Below, piece by piece: positions 1-5,194 of a stretch of DNA of 6,284 bases. The stretch covers positions 1 to 6,284 of the forward strand of contig RKRX01000142.1 in assembly GCA_007571185.1 (NCBI GenBank). The letters are read 5' to 3'. Each line of letters opens with the position of its first letter. Position 1 is the first letter of the stretch. The notes beneath the pieces were generated by a model. It did no database searches. It saw only the letters and a program-made list of their open reading frames with translations, and was not told the DNA's origin. This stretch comes from Oceanicaulis sp. (GTDB lineage: Bacteria > Pseudomonadota > Alphaproteobacteria > Caulobacterales > Maricaulaceae). A program made the position numbers and the translations under genes.

Positions 1-140
1 CGGCGAAAAAGGAGGTCCGAAAAGCCCCAAGGTTCTTATGCTCGCTCTTCAAAGCCGGGCTCCGCGTCATCTGGAGATGTCTCGCTGGCTACGCCAAAAT
101 CCCCAAACTCTGGGAGGTTTGGACCAATTGAAGGATGCTC
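1..140. other. Unassigned left edge upstream of the tandem repeat
   Basis: No gene can be assigned to this edge. On the plus strand, frame 1 is open from base 1 to the TGA at 241-243. Frame 2 is open from base 2 to a TGA at 161-163 and could be the tail of a gene cut by the window edge, but it matches nothing I recognise. This stretch does not align convincingly with the corresponding DNA before the second paralog, apart from a short similar piece near 64-80 versus 1263-1280. The nearby repeat therefore begins at about 141. Confidence that it holds a real gene end is low. Confidence 0.3.
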
Positions 141-174
141 AGCTCGAAAGCCACAGCTTGTGACCTCATCACCA

Positions 175-243
175 ATGCTGTACAAAGTTCCGTTGAGCGG
201 CGTCGCTCAGGCGGTTTTCAGCATTAAGCGGAGCTTTCCATGA
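175..243 (+). CDS. Possible 22-codon leader ORF before the first paralog
   Basis: This short open frame starts with ATG at 175 and ends with TGA at 241-243. The stop overlaps the ATG of the following gene as ATGA, the geometry used for translational coupling. Its peptide begins MLYKVPLSG and ends AVFSIKRSFP. The same frame, with the same length and same overlap, exists at the second copy (1340-1408), where 16 of 22 residues match. Against it, there is no Shine-Dalgarno sequence before its ATG. Of nine codon differences between copies, six change the amino acid, so there is no clear sign of protein-level selection. It may be a leader peptide or a chance frame inside a conserved regulatory leader. 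Confidence 0.2.
   Translation: MLYKVPLSGVAQAVFSIKRSFP
195..218 (+). promoter_or_regulatory. Leader inverted repeats, copy 1
   Basis: Two overlapping inverted repeats sit just before the ribosome binding site. The first, GAGCGGCGTCGCTC at 195-208, has five paired bases on each side and a G-T pair inside. The second has stem arms at 203-206 and 211-214 around a TCAG loop, followed by TTTT at 215-218; one stem pair is a T-G wobble. They share bases and so could not form together. This could be an operator, a weak terminator or an attenuator. The stems are short, and the call rests mainly on their conservation in copy 2. Confidence 0.3.
230..233 (+). promoter_or_regulatory. Ribosome binding site of the first paralog
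   Basis: GGAG lies 6 bases before the ATG at 240 and is conserved in the second copy. An in-frame TAA at 225-227 sits only 12 bases before the ATG, so the gene cannot start further upstream. Together these fix the start. Confidence 0.7.
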
Positions 244-1172
244 CACACAATATTCTTCCCACAACAACAGTTGACACGAGCAGCCAAGCTGCTTTTGTCA
301 AAAGCCTTGATGAAATTCGAATGCACGTCGCTGAGGAAGATCGTGAGCGCTTTGAGGCCGCTGTAGAAGAACTAATGTATGCACCCTTCATAAACAATGG
401 TAAGAAAATCAATCTTGATAAATCGATCAACGATGAAGTCTTGGACAAATTTTCCATGCAGGTGATCAAAACACAGTTCGCTGCAAATCCTGAGATTTAT
501 CTCGACGTGGTGAAATCTTATTTTGATGGTAAAACAGCTCATGAAATCATGATCAATGCAGATAAATGCATACTGTCCTGGTTAGAGCGTGAAACAACTG
601 CTTTACAGAAACGTATTCTATCAAACGAAACGAAATTGAATAAAGTGCTTGCAGAGAAAGTCAGGGAAGATATCCGAATGACTGCATCTAGGATGATAGT
701 TGAACAAATTTTAATAGACCAAGCACAGTACTCCTATGATAAATCTTTTTCTACTGCATACCTCAATTTCCGAATCACCAACAATACATCTATTCCTATA
801 CGTAAAATCTATATTGATGGCATACTTAAAACACCGGGTCGTTCAATCCCGTGGATCAAAGATTCGATCACCTGCAAGTTTCCCGGCGGGCTTGAGCCCA
901 ATGAGCAACGGTTGATTAATTTGGAAACGTATGCAAGTGAATGGGAGGGAGAAGCAGATGGATACGTTTTTGCAAACCGAGATGATCTTGTCCTGACACT
1001 TCGAGTCTCAGACTTCAAAGGGCCGGACGGAGAACGCATCGTTGCACAAGGTGGTGACAGTGACTTGGTGCAAACTACCAGCGATCTAGAACGACACATA
1101 GCAGAAGACCGTAAGAGGATAGAGGGGTTGACGGAGCAAATCTCGGAAATTCGTCATCGTATCCCGTCATAA
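240..1172 (+). CDS. Hypothetical protein, first tandem paralog (DUF6694-like, no signal peptide)
   Basis: This 310-residue protein has no known function. Residues ~11-110 look helical, with the pattern DTSSQAAF..SL..IR, EEDRERFEAAVEELM and GKTAHEIM. A coiled coil follows at ~105-145. A beta-rich domain (~160-270) carries ITNNTSIPIRKIYIDGIL, TPGRS.PW and PGGLEP.EQ. The last 30 residues form a second coiled coil. From memory, this combination resembles the DUF6694 family, usually lipoproteins; only a profile search would settle that. Here the N-terminus is MTHNILPTTTVDTSS with no hydrophobic segment or lipobox cysteine, so a cytoplasmic location is inferred. The start is fixed by GGAG and an upstream in-frame stop. 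The middle is strikingly AT-rich (20 of 60 GC at 601-660), unlike the lipid A genes. Its paralog follows 232 bases downstream on the same strand. Foreign origin is likely. Confidence 0.85.
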   Translation: MTHNILPTTTVDTSSQAAFVKSLDEIRMHVAEEDRERFEAAVEELMYAPFINNGKKINLDKSINDEVLDKFSMQVIKTQFAANPEIYLDVVKSYFDGKTAHEIMINADKCILSWLERETTALQKRILSNETKLNKVLAEKVREDIRMTASRMIVEQILIDQAQYSYDKSFSTAYLNFRITNNTSIPIRKIYIDGILKTPGRSIPWIKDSITCKFPGGLEPNEQRLINLETYASEWEGEADGYVFANRDDLVLTLRVSDFKGPDGERIVAQGGDSDLVQTTSDLERHIAEDRKRIEGLTEQISEIRHRIPS

Positions 1173-1305
1173 ATGATCGAGGATCCAAGCCAAAAGATCA
1201 GCCGTCTGCGCCAAGCTTTCACCAGTTCGACGCCCCCGATCAACAAACGCTGAAGTATCCCCAGGATTATCTGGCGTTGCCTTTCAGAATCGTGCTCATC
1301 CGACA
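1173..1305 (+). other. Spacer between the paralogs with a coding-like remnant
   Basis: This stretch separates the end of the first paralog from the repeated leader of the second. No strong terminator hairpin follows the TAA at 1170-1172. One plus-strand frame is open from 1177 to the TAA at 1348-1350 with no ATG start. Its last part reads SSKATAFDLIANAA before the stop. The leader of copy 1 has the matching words SSKATACDLITNA in the same frame relative to the gene. It may be the worn tail of another gene carried with the duplication, or chance. I recognise no family. Confidence 0.3.
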
Positions 1306-1339
1306 AGCTCCAAAGCCACAGCTTTTGACCTCATCGCCA

Positions 1340-1408
1340 ATGCTGCATAAGGTCTCGCCAAGCGGCGCCGCTCAGGCGGTTTTCAACACTAAGCGGAGCT
1401 TCCCATGA
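1340..1408 (+). CDS. Possible 22-codon leader ORF before the second paralog
   Basis: This is the counterpart of the short frame at 175-243. It starts at ATG 1340, and its TGA at 1406-1408 overlaps the start codon of the next gene as ATGA. The peptide begins MLHKVSPSG and ends AVFNTKRSFP. The central AQAVF and terminal KRSFP are unchanged between copies. No Shine-Dalgarno sequence precedes it. Length, frame and overlap are conserved, but that could simply follow from the conserved leader DNA. Confidence 0.2.
   Translation: MLHKVSPSGAAQAVFNTKRSFP
1361..1383 (+). promoter_or_regulatory. Leader palindrome and hairpin with T-tract, copy 2
   Basis: Bases 1361-1372 (AGCGGCGCCGCT) form a perfect 12-base palindrome. 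It overlaps a second inverted repeat, CCGC-TCAG-GCGG at 1368-1379, which is followed directly by TTTT at 1380-1383. The second element has the form of a small intrinsic terminator or attenuator 21 bases before the gene. The palindrome could instead be a repressor operator. In copy 1 the same positions keep most pairings through wobble pairs. The stem is only four to five pairs, so terminator strength is doubtful. Confidence 0.35.
1395..1398 (+). promoter_or_regulatory. Ribosome binding site of the second paralog
   Basis: GGAG lies 6 bases before the ATG at 1405, identical in sequence and spacing to the site before the first paralog. An in-frame TAA at 1390-1392 excludes any earlier start. Confidence 0.7.
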
Positions 1409-2325
1409 CACACAACATTCTTGCAACAGCAACCGTTGATACGAGCAGCCAAGCTGCTTTCGACAGAAGCCTTGAGACAATCCGAGCGCACATCGCCGAG
1501 GAAGATCGTGAGCGCTTTGAGGCCGCCGTATACGAACTGATGTATGCACCCTTCATAAACCATGACAGAGAAATCAATCTTGATAGATTTATCAACGAGG
1601 AAGCTTGGGGCAGATTGATCACGCAGGTACTTAAAGCGAGGTTTGACGCAAATCCTGAGTTCTATCTCGACGCAGTGACATCTTATCTTGATGGCAAAAC
1701 CGCTAGCGAAATCATGATCGATGCAGATAAGCGGGTATTATCTCGGCTGGAATCCCAATTAACCGCTCTAAAAGGACGTATTCTAGAAAATGAAGCAGAA
1801 CTGAATGAGACGTTTGCGAAATCCATCGAGGGAGAAATCCAAATAGATTTGGCCAAGACGATGATTGGACAAATTTCAATCGGTCAAGCACGGTACTCCT
1901 ATCCTGAAGATGGTGGCTTTGCATGCCTCAGTTACCAGATCACCAACAATACACCTATCCCTATACGTAAAGTTTATATTGACGCTATCCTTGAGACACC
2001 AGGTCGCTCAACTCCATGGGTCGAAGATTTGATCACCCTCAAGGTTCCTGGCGGGATTGAGCCCGGTGAGCAACTGTCGTTTAAGCAAGAAATGTGGCAT
2101 GACATATGGAAGCATGGTCCCTTTCGAAACCGAGATGATCTTGTCCTGACACTTCGAGCCTTGGACTTTGAAGGGCCAGACGGGGAATGCATTGTTGCAC
2201 AAGACGGCGACAGTGACGTGGTGCAAACTATCAGCGATCTCGAACGACGGATAGCGGGGGGCCGCAAGAGGATAGAGGGGTTGACAGAAAAAATCTCGGA
2301 GATTCGTCATCATATCCCGTCATAA
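1405..2325 (+). CDS. Hypothetical protein, second tandem paralog (DUF6694-like, no signal peptide)
   Basis: This 306-residue paralog of the upstream gene is about 60% identical by eye. It has the same plan. The N-terminal helical region shares VDTSSQAAF, AEEDRERFEAAV and LMYAPFIN. A Glu/Lys-rich coiled coil lies around 105-145. The beta-rich domain has ITNNTPIPIRKVYIDAIL, ETPGRSTPW, VPGGIEPGEQ and NRDDLVLTLRA. A basic C-terminal coiled coil begins near 275. The first 50 residues differ at nine positions, while residues 51-150 differ at about half. There is no signal peptide, lipobox or membrane segment. Its base composition is less AT-rich than that of the first copy (26 of 60 GC at 1741-1800). 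It converges on lpxB, with 20 bases between the stop codons. Similarity to DUF6694 is from memory; function is unknown. Confidence 0.85.
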   Translation: MTHNILATATVDTSSQAAFDRSLETIRAHIAEEDRERFEAAVYELMYAPFINHDREINLDRFINEEAWGRLITQVLKARFDANPEFYLDAVTSYLDGKTASEIMIDADKRVLSRLESQLTALKGRILENEAELNETFAKSIEGEIQIDLAKTMIGQISIGQARYSYPEDGGFACLSYQITNNTPIPIRKVYIDAILETPGRSTPWVEDLITLKVPGGIEPGEQLSFKQEMWHDIWKHGPFRNRDDLVLTLRALDFEGPDGECIVAQDGDSDVVQTISDLERRIAGGRKRIEGLTEKISEIRHHIPS

Positions 2326-2345
2326 CTCTGTATGGTCTTTGAACA
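2326..2345. other. Short convergent intergenic gap
   Basis: Only 20 bases separate the stop of the second paralog from the stop of lpxB on the other strand. No strong intrinsic terminator is visible for either direction. The nearest candidate is a four-pair stem (CCCG-ATCG-CGGG on the minus strand, 2351-2362) at the very end of lpxB, followed by TTTGATG, which is too weak to call. Confidence 0.5.
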
Positions 2346-3536
2346 TCAAACCCGCGATCGGGCAAGTTTCAGGACCACTTTGGCGGCATTGTGTGCAGGT
2401 GAATCGCCCTCGCCACGCATGTGACCGGTGGTCTTGATCAAACGTCGAGAGAGCCTCGCTCGCCAATCCGGGTCATCAAGAAACTTCCCCACGCTGTCAG
2501 CCAGAATACTGCTTCGGCACCGGGTTTGAATGCACTCGGGGATCAGCATCTCATCGGCGGCAATATTGACAAGTGAGATGTATTTCGACTTCATCAGGAA
2601 AAAACGCGCCGCGAACCAAGCTAACCAGCCCAACCGATAAGCGGCCACAGTTGGCACACCCAAACGTGCAAGCTCCAATGTCACAGTGCCTGAACAGGCC
2701 AAAGCGACGTCTGCGGCGTTGAACGCATCCTGACGTTCTGTGCCGTCAGCAATAATCAAATCTGCAAACGCAGGTTTGGCCGCAATCATATTTTTCGCCT
2801 GATCTGCAATAGCGGGCGCAAGCGTGGTGACCAGTTTGAGCTCTGGATACCTTGCCTTCAGCCTGTGCGCGGCGTCTGCAAACCTGGGAAAGAGCCGGAT
2901 CAATTCTGACTTCCGACTGCCGAACAGCACCAGGAGCACAGGTTCATCGGTGGTGATTGCATGACGCGTCCGAAATCCGGCGCCATCCCCGCACAGATCG
3001 CGTTCCAGCACCGGGTTGCCTACAAAAGTCACATCCATGCCATGCTTGGTGAAGTATGGCGCATCGAAAGGATGGATCGCTAGCAGATGATCGAAAGTGT
3101 CGGCGGCAACCCTGGCGCGTTCGCGACGAGCGGCAAAAACTTGCGGCGCCACATATTTGATCAGTGGGGTGTCGGGTATCGCGGCGCGCAGCCTCCACGC
3201 CGCTCGCAACATGAACCCCCAAGAGTCGATCAACACCACTGCATCGGCTTCAAATGCCGCCGCCGCCCGGGAAATTTCCTCGGCACGCCGGTGCACCAGA
3301 TCGATAATTTTCAAACCATCAAACAGACCAAAGACTGAAAGTTCGGTGATATCAAAGGCGGATACCACCCCACGTCGCGCCATCTCGGACCCACCCACGC
3401 CGGCAATTTTCACATCGGGTCTCATCACGCACAAGGCATCAATCAGATCACCGGCAAGTGCATCCCCGGAAGGCTCGGCCGCCACCAGAAAAATCCGCGG
3501 GGGATATATCCATGCTGTCTCAGCGCTTGCCTTCAC
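2346..3536 (-). CDS. lpxB: Lipid-A-disaccharide synthase LpxB
   Basis: LpxB is a glycosyltransferase (GT19 family) at the inner face of the inner membrane. It joins UDP-2,3-diacylglucosamine to lipid X, giving the beta-1,6 disaccharide of lipid A and UDP. From the chosen GTG the protein has 396 residues, close to the usual 380-395. Visible motifs are VAAEPSGD (18-25), LIDSWGF with the Asp at 104 in place of the E. coli catalytic Asp98, YVAPQVFAARRERA (~128), LFGSR (Arg208), and SGTVTLE (~282). The block SLVNIAADEMLIPE is typical of alphaproteobacterial members. The frame extends to 3647 (TTG), but the added residues are not LpxB-like. The GTG at 3536 has GGAAGG 11 bases upstream and overlaps the lpxI end by 17 bases. 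It is the last gene of the operon in this window. Confidence 0.93.
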   Translation of the reverse strand: MKASAETAWIYPPRIFLVAAEPSGDALAGDLIDALCVMRPDVKIAGVGGSEMARRGVVSAFDITELSVFGLFDGLKIIDLVHRRAEEISRAAAAFEADAVVLIDSWGFMLRAAWRLRAAIPDTPLIKYVAPQVFAARRERARVAADTFDHLLAIHPFDAPYFTKHGMDVTFVGNPVLERDLCGDGAGFRTRHAITTDEPVLLVLFGSRKSELIRLFPRFADAAHRLKARYPELKLVTTLAPAIADQAKNMIAAKPAFADLIIADGTERQDAFNAADVALACSGTVTLELARLGVPTVAAYRLGWLAWFAARFFLMKSKYISLVNIAADEMLIPECIQTRCRSSILADSVGKFLDDPDWRARLSRRLIKTTGHMRGEGDSPAHNAAKVVLKLARSRV

Positions 3537-4389
3537 GTCCAGCTTTACCTTCCAACTCCACTGCCCAGATCGCGATCCCGGCGGCGTCAGCCGCCTCGAC
3601 CACCGCCGACCGCCCCAGGACCAGTGCTGCGCCGGCAGGGATGACAATTCCCGCCAATCCAGCTCGGGCTGCGGCCTTGATTGTAGATACCCCGATCACC
3701 GGAAGATCCACACGGCACTCTTGACCAGGTTTGGGACGCTTGGCCAAGACACCCTTGCGCGCACCCGGCATGCCGCGTAATTGCTGTGGCAGAGCGCCCA
3801 CACGCTCTAGCATGGGATCTGTGCCCTCCTGCGCTTCAACCGCCAGAACCAACCCGTCACACACCACTGCGCCTTGACCAATATCTTCAGCGCCGATCGC
3901 ACCGGCAATTTGTAAAGCTTTCGCCCCATCGGTCAGAACGCTGCCTGTAGGGGACAGACGCCCCAAGACACCGGGTTTGACCAAAAGCTGATCGGCGATG
4001 TCGTTGGCGCCAATTACGATGAAACCTTCCTTTTCAAAAAAACTTACAATAGCGCGCAGCAAGGCGTCATCACCCTGCGCCGCCGCCGCCAGCGCGCCGG
4101 GCAGAAAAGCCATGCCCTTGAGATCAGGCTTGAGCACAGAAAAGTCAGGCCGTTTGACAATGCCGGCAAAGCAAACTGCATCGCATCGAGCCTGCTTGAG
4201 ATCCTTGATTACCTGTCCCAGCTGCGCCAACCCCCGCACCACTGGACTGTCATACCGGCTTGTATCCGCAAATCCCTGAAGTGCGATCACACAAGCCAAC
4301 CGATCGTCCGACTGGGCGGATTCAGCTACATAAACCGGTAAATCACCCCCACCTGCAATCAACCCTAGACGTTCGTAAGCTCGCGACAC
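3520..4389 (-). CDS. lpxI: UDP-2,3-diacylglucosamine pyrophosphatase LpxI
   Basis: LpxI (formerly DUF1009) hydrolyses UDP-2,3-diacylglucosamine to lipid X and UMP. It replaces the unrelated LpxH in most Alphaproteobacteria. The N-terminal domain opens with LGLIAGGGDLPVYVAESA. The C-terminal domain carries KRPKPGQECRVDLPVIGVST and AGLAGIVIPAGAAL. The Asp of R-V-D-L-P (228) appears to match Asp225, needed for activity in the Caulobacter enzyme; this is from memory. I chose the GTG at 4389, giving 289 residues, because AAAGG lies 8 bases before it and it follows the lpxA stop by 2 bases. Another in-frame GTG at 4413 would overlap lpxA by 22 bases and has no Shine-Dalgarno sequence. The end overlaps lpxB, which uses the product directly. 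Confidence 0.93.
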   Translation of the reverse strand: MSRAYERLGLIAGGGDLPVYVAESAQSDDRLACVIALQGFADTSRYDSPVVRGLAQLGQVIKDLKQARCDAVCFAGIVKRPDFSVLKPDLKGMAFLPGALAAAAQGDDALLRAIVSFFEKEGFIVIGANDIADQLLVKPGVLGRLSPTGSVLTDGAKALQIAGAIGAEDIGQGAVVCDGLVLAVEAQEGTDPMLERVGALPQQLRGMPGARKGVLAKRPKPGQECRVDLPVIGVSTIKAAARAGLAGIVIPAGAALVLGRSAVVEAADAAGIAIWAVELEGKAGREGKR

Positions 4390-4391
4390 GC

Positions 4392-5183
4392 CTAACGCCT
4401 TTCTGGCAGACACAATGGACGCAAGGCCGGTGCGCGGATGAATCTGACGATATCCATCACTTCCTCACGCGCCTCAAACAATCGCGCAGCATCTTCAACC
4501 CGTTCACTGAACGGATCTTTATTGGTAAAAACCAGGCGATATGCGGTACGCAGGTCATGAATCACATCGCGTGCAAAACCACGACGCTTGAGACCCACGA
4601 GGTTCAACCCGGCCAGCGAGCCCAGATTATCCACCATGCCATAGGGAATGACATCACCGGTCACCGGCGCGCATCCGCCGATAAAAGCGTATTTACCGAT
4701 CCGACACTGCTGGTGAAGCGCGGACAATCCGCCCATAACCACATAATCATCGACGCTGGAATCTCCACCCAGCGTCGCGTTATTGGCAAAGACGACATGA
4801 TCACCCACTGTGCAGTCATGGGCCACATGCGCGCCGACCATAAAAAAATTATCTGATCCCACACGGGTGACACCTTTGGCGTTTTCTGTACCCCTATGCA
4901 TGGTCGCGTGCTCGCGCAGCACATTGCGATCTCCCACGATCAGCTTCACATCACCGCCTGCGAATTTGACGTCCTGCGGCGGTTCCCCGATCACCACGAA
5001 AGGGTGCAGCACACACTCGACGCCCAGGTTGACATTACCGGAGATGATCACGTGAGAGAGCAGCCGGGTTCTGTCACCTATCTTCACGTTGGCGCCGATA
5101 ACGCAAAACGGTCCGATCTGAACCCCCTCACCCAGCTCTGCGCCAGGATCAACCAGAGCAGAGGGATGAATCTCAGTGTTCAT
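4392..5183 (-). CDS. lpxA: UDP-N-acetylglucosamine acyltransferase LpxA
   Basis: LpxA catalyses the first step of lipid A synthesis, moving a 3-hydroxyacyl chain from ACP to the 3-OH of UDP-GlcNAc. At 263 residues it matches the usual ~262. The N-terminal half is a left-handed beta-helix of hexapeptide repeats (IHPSALVDPG, VQIGPFCVIG, VKIGD). AHVAHDCTVG holds the catalytic His122 (E. coli His125) and His119. The C-terminal helical part begins with GLKRRGF. Gly170 matches E. coli Gly173, the acyl-chain ruler position where Gly permits longer chains. Two substitutions are odd: Asp141 where E. coli has His144, and HQQC (157-160) where HQFC is usual. The frame runs on to 5243, but the ATG at 5183 has GGAG 6 bases upstream; the ATG at 5195 overlaps the fabZ stop as TGATG and is less likely. 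Confidence 0.95.
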   Translation of the reverse strand: MNTEIHPSALVDPGAELGEGVQIGPFCVIGANVKIGDRTRLLSHVIISGNVNLGVECVLHPFVVIGEPPQDVKFAGGDVKLIVGDRNVLREHATMHRGTENAKGVTRVGSDNFFMVGAHVAHDCTVGDHVVFANNATLGGDSSVDDYVVMGGLSALHQQCRIGKYAFIGGCAPVTGDVIPYGMVDNLGSLAGLNLVGLKRRGFARDVIHDLRTAYRLVFTNKDPFSERVEDAARLFEAREEVMDIVRFIRAPALRPLCLPERR

Positions 5184-5189
5184 GGAGGA

Positions 5190-5193
5190 CTCC
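5190..5193 (-). promoter_or_regulatory. Ribosome binding site deciding the lpxA start
   Basis: On the minus strand GGAG lies 6 bases before the ATG at 5183. It overlaps the alternative upstream ATG at 5195-5193, so the downstream start, which also agrees with known LpxA N-termini, is preferred. Confidence 0.65.
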
Positions 5194-5194
5194 A

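Larger units (their letters stand above)
141..1172 (+). repeat. Tandem duplication, copy 1 (leader plus gene)
   Basis: This is the first copy of a directly repeated unit containing about 99 bases of leader and one complete gene. Copy 2 lies 1165 bases further on, with no insertion or deletion between the leaders. In the leader, 84 of 99 positions match copy 2 (141-239 against 1306-1404), and most of the differences are transitions. Similarity continues through the whole gene but is uneven. Stretches of 29 bases (333-361) and 32 bases (974-1005) are identical in both copies, while the middle of the gene is heavily diverged. No transposase, terminal inverted repeat or target-site duplication is visible, so this looks like gene duplication rather than a mobile element. 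Confidence 0.85.
1306..2325 (+). repeat. Tandem duplication, copy 2 (leader plus gene)
   Basis: This is the second copy of the 1165-base tandem unit. The leader (1306-1404) matches copy 1 without gaps, and the coding part ends with nearly the same residues (RKRIEGLTE.ISEIRH.IPS). One small length difference falls near residues 225-245, making this protein four residues shorter. The 5' and 3' parts resemble copy 1 far more than the middle does. Two old copies partly homogenised by gene conversion would give this pattern, as would strong constraint on both ends. Confidence 0.85.

Noticed and set aside
158..186. Promoter-like TTGTGA, 17 bases, TACAAA upstream of the first paralog
   Set aside because: Each hexamer matches the sigma-70 consensus at only four of six positions, and the counterpart in copy 2 (TTTTGA, CATAAG) is no better; not enough for a call.
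1331..1622. Minus-strand frames over the start of the second paralog (72, 63 and 77 codons)
   Set aside because: The 77-codon frame mirrors one over the first paralog (224-469), which only reflects the duplication; none has coding features.
2351..2362. Possible lpxB terminator, CCCG-ATCG-CGGG followed by TTTGATG on the minus strand
   Set aside because: The stem is only four pairs, the T-tract is short and interrupted, and it overlaps the end of the coding sequence.
3537..3647. N-terminal extension of LpxB to a TTG at 3647
   Set aside because: The extra residues (MSSLPAQHWSWGGRRW...) lie inside lpxI in another frame, are Trp/Arg-rich and unlike any LpxB; the GTG at 3536 gives the normal length.
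3097..3780. Long plus-strand frame of 227 codons opposite lpxB and lpxI
   Set aside because: It is antisense to two clear enzymes, its product is Ser/Ala/Arg-rich without family features, and such shadow frames are expected in GC-rich genes.
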